NCBI GenBank assembly: GCA_013693915.1
Contig: CP059264.1
Location: 3,519,902 to 3,525,198, forward strand
Direction of reading: 5' to 3'
DNA: 5,297 nt
DNA from: Dechloromonas sp.
GTDB taxonomy: Bacteria; Pseudomonadota; Gammaproteobacteria; Burkholderiales; Rhodocyclaceae
Shown: piece by piece, positions 1 through 5,297 of the stretch
Layout: each line of letters starts with the position of its first letter
Numbering within the stretch: the stretch's first letter is position 1
Program-made: the position numbers and the translations under genes
The notes under the pieces: generated by a model
Told to the model about the DNA's origin: nothing
What the model saw: the letters and a program-made list of their open reading frames with translations, nothing else
Database searches by the model: none

Positions 1-666
1 CCCCGGTCCCGCTGCCCGTCCTGCGGCCACCAGATTACCGCCCTCGAGAATGTCCCGATCATCAGCTATCTGACATTGCGCGGGAAATGCTCGAAGTGTG
101 CCGCCCCGATCTCGTTGCGCTACCCGATCGTCGAAGCGGCGACCGGCCTTCTTTCGGCATACGCCGCCTGGCACTTCGGGCCGACGCCGCAAGCAGTCGG
201 GGCACTGATCATGCTCTGGGCGCTGATCGCCCTGACCGCAATCGATTACGACACCCAACTGCTTCCGGATTCGCTCACCCTGCCGCTGCTGTGGATCGGC
301 CTGGCGCTCAATCTCGCCGGCGCTTATGCCGACATCTCCGCGGCCGTCATTGGCGCCATGGCCGGCTACCTGACCCTGTGGTCGGTGTACTGGCTGTTCA
401 AGCTGGCGACCGGCAAGGAAGGCATGGGCTATGGCGACTTCAAGCTCCTTGCCGCGCTCGGCGCCTGGATGGGCTGGCAGATGCTGCCGGTCATCATCCT
501 GCTGTCGTCGATCGTCGGCGCCGTCGTCGGGATCAGCCTGATCGTCTTCAGCCGCCACGGACGCAACACGCCCATTCCCTTCGGCCCGTATCTTGCCGCT
601 GCCGGCATCATTGCCCTGTTCTGGGGGCCGCAACTGACCCGCAGCTATCTCGGGCTGATGCCTTGA
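1..666 (+). CDS. pilD: Type IV prepilin peptidase / N-methyltransferase PilD, 5'-truncated by the window edge
   Basis: This inner-membrane aspartyl protease of family A24 cleaves the leader of type IV prepilins and type II secretion pseudopilins and then methylates the new N-terminus. The frame is open from base 1, so the TTG at 76 is not the true start. The visible 221 residues lack about 60-70 N-terminal residues compared with the usual 280-290. Seen: a zinc-type cysteine pair of pairs (C5, C8, C30, C33 of the fragment), then alternating hydrophobic membrane segments. The two catalytic aspartates are D82 in IDYDTQLLPD and D146 in GYGDFKLL. Their 64-residue spacing matches that remembered for characterised enzymes (TcpJ D125/D189). 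The stop is TGA at 664-666. The usual upstream partners pilB and pilC would lie outside the window. coaE, which often follows pilD in proteobacteria, is absent here. Identity is very secure. Confidence 0.97.
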   Translation, partial: PRSRCPSCGHQITALENVPIISYLTLRGKCSKCAAPISLRYPIVEAATGLLSAYAAWHFGPTPQAVGALIMLWALIALTAIDYDTQLLPDSLTLPLLWIGLALNLAGAYADISAAVIGAMAGYLTLWSVYWLFKLATGKEGMGYGDFKLLAALGAWMGWQMLPVIILLSSIVGAVVGISLIVFSRHGRNTPIPFGPYLAAAGIIALFWGPQLTRSYLGLMP

Positions 667-711
667 AATTTCCCGGCAGCGTCACCAGTTAGGCGCGGAT
701 GTCTTCTCGTT

Positions 712-717
712 TATAAT
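712..717 (+). promoter_or_regulatory. Probable sigma-70 -10 box upstream of the zinc-ribbon gene
   Basis: A perfect TATAAT lies in the 72-base gap after pilD, in an AT-rich patch that stands out from its GC-rich surroundings. The start point would fall near 724, giving a leader of about 15 bases. No good -35 hexamer is visible at 16-18 bases upstream (TTAGGC at 689-694 matches poorly), so it is either activator-dependent or weak. It would serve the whole run from 739 to 4678. Confidence 0.5.
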
Positions 718-727
718 TCAAAGTTTT

Positions 728-732
728 GGAGG
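728..732 (+). promoter_or_regulatory. Strong Shine-Dalgarno site of the zinc-ribbon gene
   Basis: GGAGG lies six bases before the ATG at 739. It fixes the start of the FmdB-type gene and is the strongest ribosome site in the first half of the window. Confidence 0.85.
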
Positions 733-738
733 ATCCCC

Positions 739-1001
739 ATGCCGATCTACGAATATCGCTGTGACTCCTGCGGCTTCCAGAAAGAGCATCTGCAGAAGAT
801 GAGCGAGCCGCAGATCACAACCTGCCCGGAATGCGGCAAGCAAAGCTACAGCAAGTTGCTTTCGGCTGCCGGATTCCAACTCAAGGGCAACGGCTGGTAT
901 GCCACGGATTTCAAGGGTGGCGGCAGACCCGCAGCGAAGGGGAGAGCGTCCCGCCCTGCCAGGGTGGAACCGGAGCATGTACTCCGTGCGCAGCCAGTTG
1001 A
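739..1001 (+). CDS. FmdB-family zinc-ribbon protein, split by an apparent -1 frameshift near 939-942
   Basis: This is a small putative regulatory zinc-ribbon protein of the FmdB/CxxC_CXXC_SSSS family; its molecular role is not firmly known. The start MPIYEYRCDSCG is typical. C8, C11, C29 and C32 form the zinc ribbon, followed by the conserved stretch AGFQLKGNGWYATDFKGG. The opening frame then runs on to 1371 as low-complexity, unrelated sequence deep inside the next gene. The frame one base back, from about 939, reads [20 protein letters not shown] and stops at TGA 999-1001. That cysteine-rich tail is what this family normally carries. Joined, the protein has 87 residues, the usual size. The switch coincides with a run of four Gs (939-942), so one G is probably missing. 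A single-tRNA slip on GGGG is possible but unproven. The restored end overlaps the next gene by 25 bases, consistent with coupled translation. Confidence 0.88.
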
Positions 1002-1615
1002 TCAAGCGCTATTTCCTTACCGGGCTCCTGATCTGGGTGCCGCTGGTCATCACCGGCTGGGTACTGTCTTTCATCGTCAGCACGCTGGATCAGTCGTTGC
1101 GCCTGCTTCCCCAGGCGGTCCATCCGCAAACGCTCTTCGGTTTTCCGATTCCGGGTGCCGGGTCGGTTCTGACCCTAGCGATGATCCTGCTGACCGGCCT
1201 GCTTGCCACCAACTTCATTGGCCAGAAGCTGGTCATCTGGTGGGAGAAGCTTCTCGCCCGAATACCCTTCGTCAATTCGGTCTATCACAGCGTCAAGCAG
1301 GTTTCCGACACGCTCTTCTCGTCAAACGGGAATGCGTTCCGCAAGGCCTTGCTCGTCCAGTATCCGCGTGAGGGCTGCTGGACGATCGCTTTCCTTACCG
1401 GCAAGCCCGGCGGCGATGTCGTCAATCATCTGGAAGGCGAGTACTTGAGCGTCTACGTTCCGACCACCCCGAACCCGACCTCCGGCTTCTTCCTCATGAT
1501 GCCCGGCAAGGACGTCATAGAACTCGAAATGACCGTCGACGAAGCGCTCAAGTACATCATCTCGATGGGCGTCGTGGCTCCGCCGCCGCACACCCCTGCC
1601 ATCAAAAGAACCTGA
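977..1615 (+). CDS. DUF502 family inner-membrane protein
   Basis: The conserved membrane protein has 212 residues and no firmly established function. Two hydrophobic segments are visible, at residues about 12-34 ([19 protein letters not shown]) and 62-82 ([19 protein letters not shown]), followed by a soluble domain. Family hallmarks are [14 protein letters not shown] (residues 96-109), [12 protein letters not shown] (161-172) and the C-terminal pattern [16 protein letters not shown] (185-200). The ATG at 977 is chosen because it places about ten residues before the conserved KRYFLTG. The ribosome site is weak (GGTGG at 963-967, GGAG only one base away). GTG 986 or TTG 998, the latter overlapping the restored stop of the upstream gene, are alternatives. 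Longer upstream extensions would enter the zinc-ribbon coding region and are not family-like. It is followed by aspS after 17 bases, an arrangement I recall from other betaproteobacteria. Confidence 0.92.
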   Translation: MYSVRSQLIKRYFLTGLLIWVPLVITGWVLSFIVSTLDQSLRLLPQAVHPQTLFGFPIPGAGSVLTLAMILLTGLLATNFIGQKLVIWWEKLLARIPFVNSVYHSVKQVSDTLFSSNGNAFRKALLVQYPREGCWTIAFLTGKPGGDVVNHLEGEYLSVYVPTTPNPTSGFFLMMPGKDVIELEMTVDEALKYIISMGVVAPPPHTPAIKRT

Positions 1616-1622
1616 TTCAAGC

Positions 1623-1628
1623 GGAAGG
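1623..1628 (+). promoter_or_regulatory. Shine-Dalgarno site of aspS
   Basis: GGAAGG lies four bases before the ATG at 1633, inside the 17-base gap after the DUF502 gene. It supports that start, as does the match of MRTHYCGQL to known AspRS N-termini. Confidence 0.6.
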
Positions 1629-1632
1629 TTTC

Positions 1633-3435
1633 ATGCGTACCCATTATTGCGGACAGCTAAGCGCCGCCCTCGACGGGCAGATCGTCACCCTCTGCGGCTG
1701 GGCGCAGCGCCGCCGTGACCACGGCGGAGTCATCTTCATCGATCTGCGCGACCGCGAGGGCCTAGCCCAGATCGTCTGCGATCCCGACCGCGCCGACTCG
1801 TTCGCGATTGCCGAGTCGGTCCGCAACGAATTCTGCCTCCGGGTGACCGGCAAGGTCAGGCCGCGTCCGGCGGGCACGACCAACGCCAACCTCACGTCGG
1901 GCGAGATCGAGGTTCTCTGCCATGCGATCGAGGTTCTGAACCCCTCGGTGACGCCGCCGTTCCAGCTCGATGACGACAACCTCTCCGAGAACGTCCGCCT
2001 GACTCACCGCGTGATCGACCTGCGCCGCCCGCAGATGCAGAACAACCTGATGCTGCGCTACAGGACGGCACGCGCCTTCCGGCGCTTCCTCGACGACAAC
2101 GGCTTCATCGACATCGAGACGCCGATGCTGACCAAGAGCACACCCGAAGGCGCCCGCGACTACCTGGTGCCGTCGCGCGTGCATCCGGGCCACTTCTTCG
2201 CCCTGCCGCAGTCACCACAACTGTTCAAGCAATTGCTGATGGTCGCCGGCTTCGACCGCTATTACCAGATCGTCAAATGCTTCCGCGACGAAGACCTGCG
2301 CGCCGATCGTCAGCCGGAATTCACCCAGGTCGATATCGAGACCTCGTTCATGGGCGAGGACGAGATCACCGGCCTCATCGAGAACCTGATCCGCTACGTC
2401 TTCAAGGACACGATCGGTGTCGATCTGCCCACTCCCTTCCCGCGCATCACCTGCGCCGAAGCGATGAGCCGCTTCGGTTCCGACAAGCCTGACCTGCGCG
2501 TCACCCTCGAACTGACCGAGGTCACCGACGTCGTCAGGGACGTTTCCTTCAAGGTCTTCTCCAGCATCGCCAACAGCGAGAACGGTCGCGTCGCGGCGAT
2601 GCGCGTGCCGGGCGGCGCCAGCCTGACACGTGGCGAGATCGACGAATACACGAAGTTCGTCGCCATCTACGGCGCGAGGGGCCTCGCCTACATCAAGGTC
2701 AATGACGTCACGCAACTGAACGAAGCCGGCCTGCAAAGCCCGATCGTCAAGAACCTTCACGAAAATGCCCTCAAGACCATCGTCGACCGCACCGGCGCCC
2801 AATCCGGCGACCTGATCTTCTTCAGTGCCGACAAGGCCAAGGTGGTCAACGATGCCTTGGGCGCGCTACGTACCCGGATCGGCCATGAGAAGGGTTTCGT
2901 CAACGGCCGGCCATGGGAGCCGCTGTGGATCGTAGACTTCCCGATGTTCGACTACGATGAGGAAGACAAGCGGTGGACGGCTTCCCATCACCCGTTCACC
3001 AGCCCCAAGGACGAGCACGTGTCGCTACTGAAGAGCGACCCCGGCAAGTGCCTGGCCAAGGCCTACGACCTGGCGCTCAACGGCTCGGAAATCGGCGGCG
3101 GTTCGGTCCGTATCCATCGTGCAGAAGTGCAGGAAGCGGTTTTCGCCGCCCTGAACATTGGTCCCGCAGAGCAGCAGGCCAAGTTCGGCTTCCTCCTCGA
3201 CGCCCTCAAGTATGGCGCGCCGCCGCATGGCGGCCTGGCCTTCGGACTCGACCGCATCGTTACCATGATGACCGGCGCCGAATCGATCCGTGACGTCATC
3301 GCCTTCCCCAAGACCCAACGCGCCCAGTGCCTGCTGACCGATGCGCCGAGCGCGGTTGACGAGAAGCAGTTGCGCGAACTGCACATCCGCCTGCGCCAGA
3401 AAGTGGAGACCCGGGTCGAAGTCAGTCCAGACTGA
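1633..3435 (+). CDS. aspS: Aspartyl-tRNA synthetase, bacterial type, probably non-discriminating (Asp/Asn)
   Basis: This cytoplasmic class II synthetase charges tRNA-Asp with aspartate. It has 600 residues, the normal bacterial length. Domain order: an N-terminal OB-fold anticodon-binding domain (residues 1 to about 105); the catalytic core, starting with the motif 1 region ([18 protein letters not shown], 149-166) and motif 2 ([16 protein letters not shown], 217-232); the bacterial GAD insertion (about 290-410); the second core part with HHPFTSPKD (452-460) and [10 protein letters not shown] (486-495); and motif 3 ([10 protein letters not shown], 534-543). The N-terminal loop reads [10 protein letters not shown]. 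From memory, a histidine here (H30, matching H31 of Pseudomonas aeruginosa) marks non-discriminating enzymes that also charge tRNA-Asn for GatCAB amidation, whereas E. coli AspRS has leucine. That subtype is inference. The reading frame is intact throughout, and the ribonuclease gene follows after six bases. Confidence 0.98.
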   Translation: MRTHYCGQLSAALDGQIVTLCGWAQRRRDHGGVIFIDLRDREGLAQIVCDPDRADSFAIAESVRNEFCLRVTGKVRPRPAGTTNANLTSGEIEVLCHAIEVLNPSVTPPFQLDDDNLSENVRLTHRVIDLRRPQMQNNLMLRYRTARAFRRFLDDNGFIDIETPMLTKSTPEGARDYLVPSRVHPGHFFALPQSPQLFKQLLMVAGFDRYYQIVKCFRDEDLRADRQPEFTQVDIETSFMGEDEITGLIENLIRYVFKDTIGVDLPTPFPRITCAEAMSRFGSDKPDLRVTLELTEVTDVVRDVSFKVFSSIANSENGRVAAMRVPGGASLTRGEIDEYTKFVAIYGARGLAYIKVNDVTQLNEAGLQSPIVKNLHENALKTIVDRTGAQSGDLIFFSADKAKVVNDALGALRTRIGHEKGFVNGRPWEPLWIVDFPMFDYDEEDKRWTASHHPFTSPKDEHVSLLKSDPGKCLAKAYDLALNGSEIGGGSVRIHRAEVQEAVFAALNIGPAEQQAKFGFLLDALKYGAPPHGGLAFGLDRIVTMMTGAESIRDVIAFPKTQRAQCLLTDAPSAVDEKQLRELHIRLRQKVETRVEVSPD

Positions 3436-3441
3436 TCGGCC

Positions 3442-3798
3442 ATGAGACCGTGGCTACGCCTGCTGATCGTCGCCTGGCTGGCGATTGGGGGCGCGTTCGG
3501 GCTGGCCCGCGAGAATGTTGCGGTCGACTGGATCGTGCTGGCGGATTTGCCGCGCGAGGCGCGCCAGACGCTGGCGCTGATCAAGGACGGCGGGCCGTTT
3601 CCCTACTCTCGCGACGGCGTCGTCTTCGGCAACTACGAAAGACGGCTACCGCTGCGGCAGCGCGGCTACTACCGCGAATACACCGTCAAGACCCCTGGCA
3701 GCCACGGCCGGGGAGCACGGCGGATCGTCGCCGGCAGCGAACAGGAGTATTACTATACGGACGATCACTACCGCAGCTTCAGGCGCATTCGGGAATAG
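3442..3798 (+). CDS. Exported guanyl-specific ribonuclease, RNase Sa/barnase (N1/T1) family
   Basis: This is an extracytoplasmic endoribonuclease expected to cut RNA 3' of guanosine via a 2',3'-cyclic phosphate. It has 118 residues. A signal peptide or membrane anchor covers residues 1-22 (arginines, a hydrophobic core, and a possible cut after GLA). The mature part follows Streptomyces RNase Sa closely: LADLPREARQTLALI, GPFPYSRDGVVFGNYE, GYYREYTVKTPG, RGARRI and YYTDDHYRSF. Residues matching RNase Sa E54, R65, R69 and H85 are E79, R90, R94 and H109, so the active site looks complete. No cysteine is present, so the disulfide of RNase Sa is lost. No clear ribosome site is seen six bases after aspS, so translation may be coupled. 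The stop TAG is three bases before the barstar start, a classic enzyme/inhibitor pairing. The physiological role (nutrient scavenging, competition, defence) cannot be told from sequence. Confidence 0.93.
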   Translation: MRPWLRLLIVAWLAIGGAFGLARENVAVDWIVLADLPREARQTLALIKDGGPFPYSRDGVVFGNYERRLPLRQRGYYREYTVKTPGSHGRGARRIVAGSEQEYYYTDDHYRSFRRIRE

Positions 3799-3801
3799 CC
3801 G

Positions 3802-4229
3802 ATGAGCGAGAAATTCCTTGGCAAGGCCGACAAGGCGGCTGTCACCACCTGCCGGCCAGCCGCCGCGACGCCGTCGCGGCGACCGCCGCCAAGCTCCGGC
3901 TCCGCTCGATTCCCGTGGACCTCTCGCGGGCAGCCAGCGCCGGTGAAGCCCTCAGGCGACTGGGCGAAGCCCTCAGCTTCCCGGACTGGTACGGCGCCAA
4001 CTTCGATGCGCTTTTCGATTGCCTCACCGATCCCGAGTCCCTTCCTGGCACAGGCCATTTGCTGTTTGTCGATGGCGCAGCCACCTTGCGCCTGGGCGAT
4101 CCCAAGGCGTTCGCGACTTTGCTGGATGTCCTGCAGGCGGCAGCCGGCGAGCGACGGGCAGCCGGCACGCCCATGTGGATCCTGCTCGACACGCGCGCGC
4201 CGGGGATCAACCTGTTGCCCGAGAAATGA
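3802..4229 (+). CDS. Barstar-family ribonuclease inhibitor, split by an apparent -1 frameshift near 3841-3846
   Basis: This is the predicted cytoplasmic inhibitor that plugs the active site of the ribonuclease encoded just upstream. The N-terminus MSEKFLGKADKAAV (3802-3843) is in one frame. From 3843 the frame one base back gives HHLPASRRDAVAATAAKLRL and then the barstar core through to TGA 4227-4229. Joined, this makes about 142 residues. The core signature LSFPDWYGANFDALFDCLTD matches barstar [20 protein letters not shown]. Equivalents of the key inhibitory aspartates D35 and D39 are kept (D69 and D73 of the joined protein). The opening frame alone gives a meaningless arginine/proline/serine-rich product, and the second frame has no good start before the core (GTG 3915 would drop the first part of the domain). 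One base added after GTC 3841-3843 restores a VYHLP- or VHHLP-like reading. Overlap with nudB is ATGA. Family is secure; whether the gene is intact in the organism is open. Confidence 0.87.
3861..3881 (+). repeat. Perfect GC-rich inverted repeat inside the barstar gene
   Basis: CGCCGCGAC (3861-3869) and GTCGCGGCG (3873-3881) are exact reverse complements separated by GCC, giving a nine-pair hairpin with a three-base loop in DNA or RNA. It lies about 15 bases downstream of the frame switch. It encodes RRDAVAA, so it may be a by-product of codon choice. It could equally promote polymerase or sequencing errors, or slow ribosomes. Confidence 0.6.
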
Positions 4230-4678
4230 CCGGCTTCAAGCAGCCCGTGTCGGTACTGGTCGTCATCTACACCCCGGCGCTTGATGTCCTGCTGCTCGAA
4301 CGGAGCGCGCATCCGGGATACTGGCAGTCGGTCACCGGCAGCCGCGAGGGAGACGAACGGCTTGCCGACACGGCGCGGCGAGAGGTGGCCGAGGAAACCG
4401 GCATCGACAGTACGCGCCATCAACTGCAGGACTGGCGCCTCACCAACACCTTCGAGATCTTCTCCGAGTGGCGCCAGCGCTACGCGCCCGGAATCACGCG
4501 CAACATCGAACACGTATTCGGAATGCCGCTTCCCGAAGTCCAGTCCATTTCGCCAGCTCCCGGCGAACATCGCAACTGGGCGTGGATGCCCTGGCAGCAG
4601 GCCGCGGAACAGTGCTTCTCGTGGACCAACCGCGACGCCATTCTGATGCTGCCCGCCAGGATTGCCCGGGCGACTTGA
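4226..4678 (+). CDS. nudB: Dihydroneopterin triphosphate diphosphatase (Nudix hydrolase)
   Basis: This cytoplasmic Nudix enzyme removes pyrophosphate from 7,8-dihydroneopterin triphosphate, an early step of folate synthesis. It has 150 residues, the length of E. coli NudB. A complete Nudix box (G-x5-E-x7-REVxEExGI) spans residues 38-60, beginning GSREGDERL and ending REVAEETGI, so the metal-binding glutamates are all present. YWQSVTGS before the box and the C-terminal SWTNRDAI are typical of NudB rather than of generic Nudix proteins. The ATG at 4226 overlaps the barstar stop as ATGA, which points to translational coupling; upstream in-frame sequence is barstar shadow. aspS-nudB proximity is common in proteobacteria and here is interrupted by the ribonuclease/barstar pair. 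Its stop codon lies within the -35 element of the hsp20 promoter. Confidence 0.92.
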   Translation: MTGFKQPVSVLVVIYTPALDVLLLERSAHPGYWQSVTGSREGDERLADTARREVAEETGIDSTRHQLQDWRLTNTFEIFSEWRQRYAPGITRNIEHVFGMPLPEVQSISPAPGEHRNWAWMPWQQAAEQCFSWTNRDAILMLPARIARAT

Positions 4679-4701
4679 AACGCCAGAAAGAGCCCCTATA
4701 T
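4674..4701 (+). promoter_or_regulatory. Sigma-32 (RpoH) heat-shock promoter of hsp20
   Basis: CTTGAAA at 4674-4680 is an exact heat-shock -35 element. After 13 bases comes CCCTATAT at 4694-4701, one mismatch from the -10 consensus CCCCATnT (preceded by another C). Spacing and both boxes fit RpoH promoters. The leader to the hsp20 ATG would be about 30 bases. No CIRCE operator is visible. Confidence 0.8.
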
Positions 4702-4726
4702 TGAATGTACGGTAACTTGTTTCAGT

Positions 4727-4732
4727 AAGGAG
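4727..4732 (+). promoter_or_regulatory. Shine-Dalgarno site of hsp20
   Basis: AAGGAG stands seven bases before the ATG at 4740. It is a strong, well-spaced site, as expected for a gene that must be made quickly on stress. Confidence 0.85.
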
Positions 4733-4739
4733 ATACATC

Positions 4740-5156
4740 ATGGCAAACATCACTCGTCTCGATCCGCTCGAGGATCTCTTCCGCGGCTTCTTCGTGCGTC
4801 CGGTCGACTTGAATGCAAACCAGCAGCAACCGCCATCGATCAAGATGGACGTCAAGGAGCAGGGCGACGACTACCTCGTCCACGCCGAGCTGCCTGGCGT
4901 TAAGAAGGAGGATATCCACGTCGTCGTCGACGGAAACCAGGTATCGATCAGCGCCGAGGTCAAGCAGGAAAAAGAAATCAAGGAAGGCGAGCGCGTCCTG
5001 CGCTCCGAACGCTACTTCGGCAAGGTTTCGCGCTCCTTCCAACTGGGTCAGGAAATCGACGACACCAAGGCAGCCGCCAAATTCAACGAAGGCGTCCTCG
5101 AGCTGACCCTGCCCAAGCGCGCAGCCAGCCCGAACAAGCGGCTGACCGTCGAGTAA
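4740..5156 (+). CDS. Hsp20 / small heat-shock protein (alpha-crystallin family)
   Basis: This ATP-independent cytoplasmic holdase chaperone binds unfolding proteins in large oligomers. It has 138 residues. A short N-terminal arm (1 to about 32, with LDPLEDLFRGFF) precedes the alpha-crystallin domain (about 33-127). Landmarks in it are IKMDVKEQGDDYLVHAELPG, VSISAEVKQEKE, the SERYFGKVSRSFQLG stretch and the family signature FNEGVLELTLPK (115-126). The C-terminal tail carries LTV, fitting the I/V/L-x-I/V oligomerisation motif. The start is fixed by the strong ribosome site. It is transcribed from its own heat-shock promoter and closed by a terminator, so it is a single-gene unit distinct from the preceding operon. 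Confidence 0.96.
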   Translation: MANITRLDPLEDLFRGFFVRPVDLNANQQQPPSIKMDVKEQGDDYLVHAELPGVKKEDIHVVVDGNQVSISAEVKQEKEIKEGERVLRSERYFGKVSRSFQLGQEIDDTKAAAKFNEGVLELTLPKRAASPNKRLTVE

Positions 5157-5178
5157 TCCTACCGCCAGCGCGAGGCAC

Positions 5179-5204
5179 AGGCCGGACCCCGTTCCGGCCT
5201 TTTT
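5179..5204 (+). terminator. Rho-independent terminator after hsp20
   Basis: AGGCCGGA (5179-5186) pairs perfectly with TCCGGCCT (5193-5200) around a six-base loop. The T-run at 5200-5204 follows and continues as CTTT. It lies 22 bases beyond the hsp20 stop. Confidence 0.93.
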
Positions 5205-5209
5205 CTTTG

Positions 5210-5215
5210 TAAAAT
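5210..5215 (+). promoter_or_regulatory. Possible -10 box for the last gene
   Basis: TAAAAT differs from TATAAT at one position and sits just after the terminator, about 27 bases before the next ATG. No matching -35 is evident (the site would fall in the terminator loop), so this is tentative. Confidence 0.3.
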
Positions 5216-5241
5216 CCGCGCCAGTTCCCACGGAGTCCGCA

Positions 5242-5297
5242 ATGAGTCTCGACAATCTCGACCCCGGCATCAAGGCTGCCGTTCTCGCCGAAGCGCT
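5242..5297 (+). CDS. argB: Start of a probable acetylglutamate kinase gene, 3'-truncated by the window edge
   Basis: Eighteen full codons follow the ATG: MSLDNLDPGIKAAVLAEA, then a leucine that its first two bases (CT) already fix. GGAG at 5232-5235 lies six bases upstream. The pattern K-x-x-VLAEAL close to the start is how proteobacterial ArgB begins, with PYIRRF and VIKYGGNAM expected next, just outside the window. ArgB phosphorylates N-acetylglutamate in arginine synthesis. The identification rests on about ten residues, so it remains tentative; the existence of a gene here is well supported by start, ribosome site and preceding terminator. Confidence 0.6.
   Translation, partial: MSLDNLDPGIKAAVLAEA

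Noticed and set aside
76..666. Treating TTG 76 as the start of the prepilin peptidase
   Set aside because: The frame is open to base 1 and includes the conserved CPSCGH and LENVPI segments, so the real start is upstream of the window.
739..1371. Reading the zinc-ribbon gene as a 210-residue protein
   Set aside because: After about residue 70 the sequence is not family-like and lies in the wrong frame over the DUF502 gene, while the expected tail and stop are present in the neighbouring frame.
2212..2802. A 196-codon open frame antisense to aspS
   Set aside because: Its Val/Asp/Gly-rich composition is that of a mirror of GC-rich coding sequence, and aspS is unambiguous here.
3834..3849. Programmed -1 ribosomal slippage at the barstar frame switch
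   Set aside because: No X-XXY-YYZ slippery heptamer is present, and neither GTC nor ACC tRNAs would re-pair well one base back. A missing base is simpler.
3945..3976. Direct repeat GAAGCCCTCAG (3945-3955 and 3966-3976)
   Set aside because: Both copies encode Glu-Ala-Leu in a helix of the barstar core, in frame and 21 bases apart, so coding explains them.
4139..4166. Direct repeat GGCAGCCGGC (4139-4148 and 4157-4166)
   Set aside because: Both copies encode Ala-Ala-Gly within barstar; this is a codon-use coincidence, not a repeat element.
3802..4284. A 160-residue product from the barstar start codon in one frame
   Set aside because: Beyond residue 14 it is rich in Arg, Pro and Ser as expected of an off-frame reading, and the true barstar core is in the adjacent frame.
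4702..4739. An RNA thermometer (ROSE or four-U type) in the hsp20 leader
   Set aside because: The leader is only about 30 bases. The best pairing with AAGGAG that I can draw is three weak base pairs (UUU with AAG), too little to mask the site.
4679..4739. A CIRCE operator for HrcA upstream of hsp20
   Set aside because: No TTAGCACTC / GAGTGCTAA inverted repeat is present.
3842..4855. A long open frame of 337 codons on the minus strand
   Set aside because: It lies antisense to barstar, nudB and hsp20, which all have clear family signatures. Long shadow frames are common in GC-rich DNA, and it shows no recognisable domain.

Overview
The window is GC-rich (by eye above 60 percent G+C) and densely coded, with every gene on the + strand. 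Gene content and order (prepilin peptidase, FmdB-type zinc ribbon, DUF502 membrane protein, aspS, nudB, a small heat-shock protein, a probable argB) suggest a betaproteobacterium. Rhodocyclales, such as a Dechloromonas or Accumulibacter relative, is my best guess. That placement rests on remembered gene order and protein resemblance, not on a search.

Layout: 1-666 is the 3' part of the prepilin peptidase gene pilD. A short gap (667-738) holds a perfect TATAAT box and a strong GGAGG ribosome site. From 739 to 4678 six genes follow with gaps or overlaps of only a few bases and probably form one transcript: fmdB-like zinc ribbon, DUF502 membrane protein, aspS, an exported guanyl-specific ribonuclease of the RNase Sa/barnase type, its barstar-family inhibitor, and nudB. 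A heat-shock (sigma-32-type) promoter overlaps the end of nudB and drives hsp20 (4740-5156), which ends at a clear Rho-independent terminator (5179-5204). A further gene, probably argB, starts at 5242 and runs off the window.

The operon is mostly housekeeping: aspartyl-tRNA synthesis (aspS, with residues suggesting the non-discriminating type) and a folate-pathway Nudix hydrolase (nudB). The unusual part is the ribonuclease/barstar pair between them. The enzyme carries a signal peptide and all recognisable catalytic residues. The inhibitor keeps the two aspartates that matter in barstar.

The main thing a simple ORF reading misses is that two genes are split across two frames. The zinc-ribbon gene loses its cysteine-rich tail to the next frame near 939-942. 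The barstar gene has its N-terminus in one frame and the rest in another, switching near 3841-3846. Both look like one missing base, and joining the frames gives proteins of normal family length (87 and 142 residues). The cause may be sequencing or assembly error, real mutation or, less likely, recoding. I see no RNA genes, insertion sequences, CRISPR arrays or mobile elements, and no convincing wholly new system. There is no gene-free stretch longer than about 85 bases.
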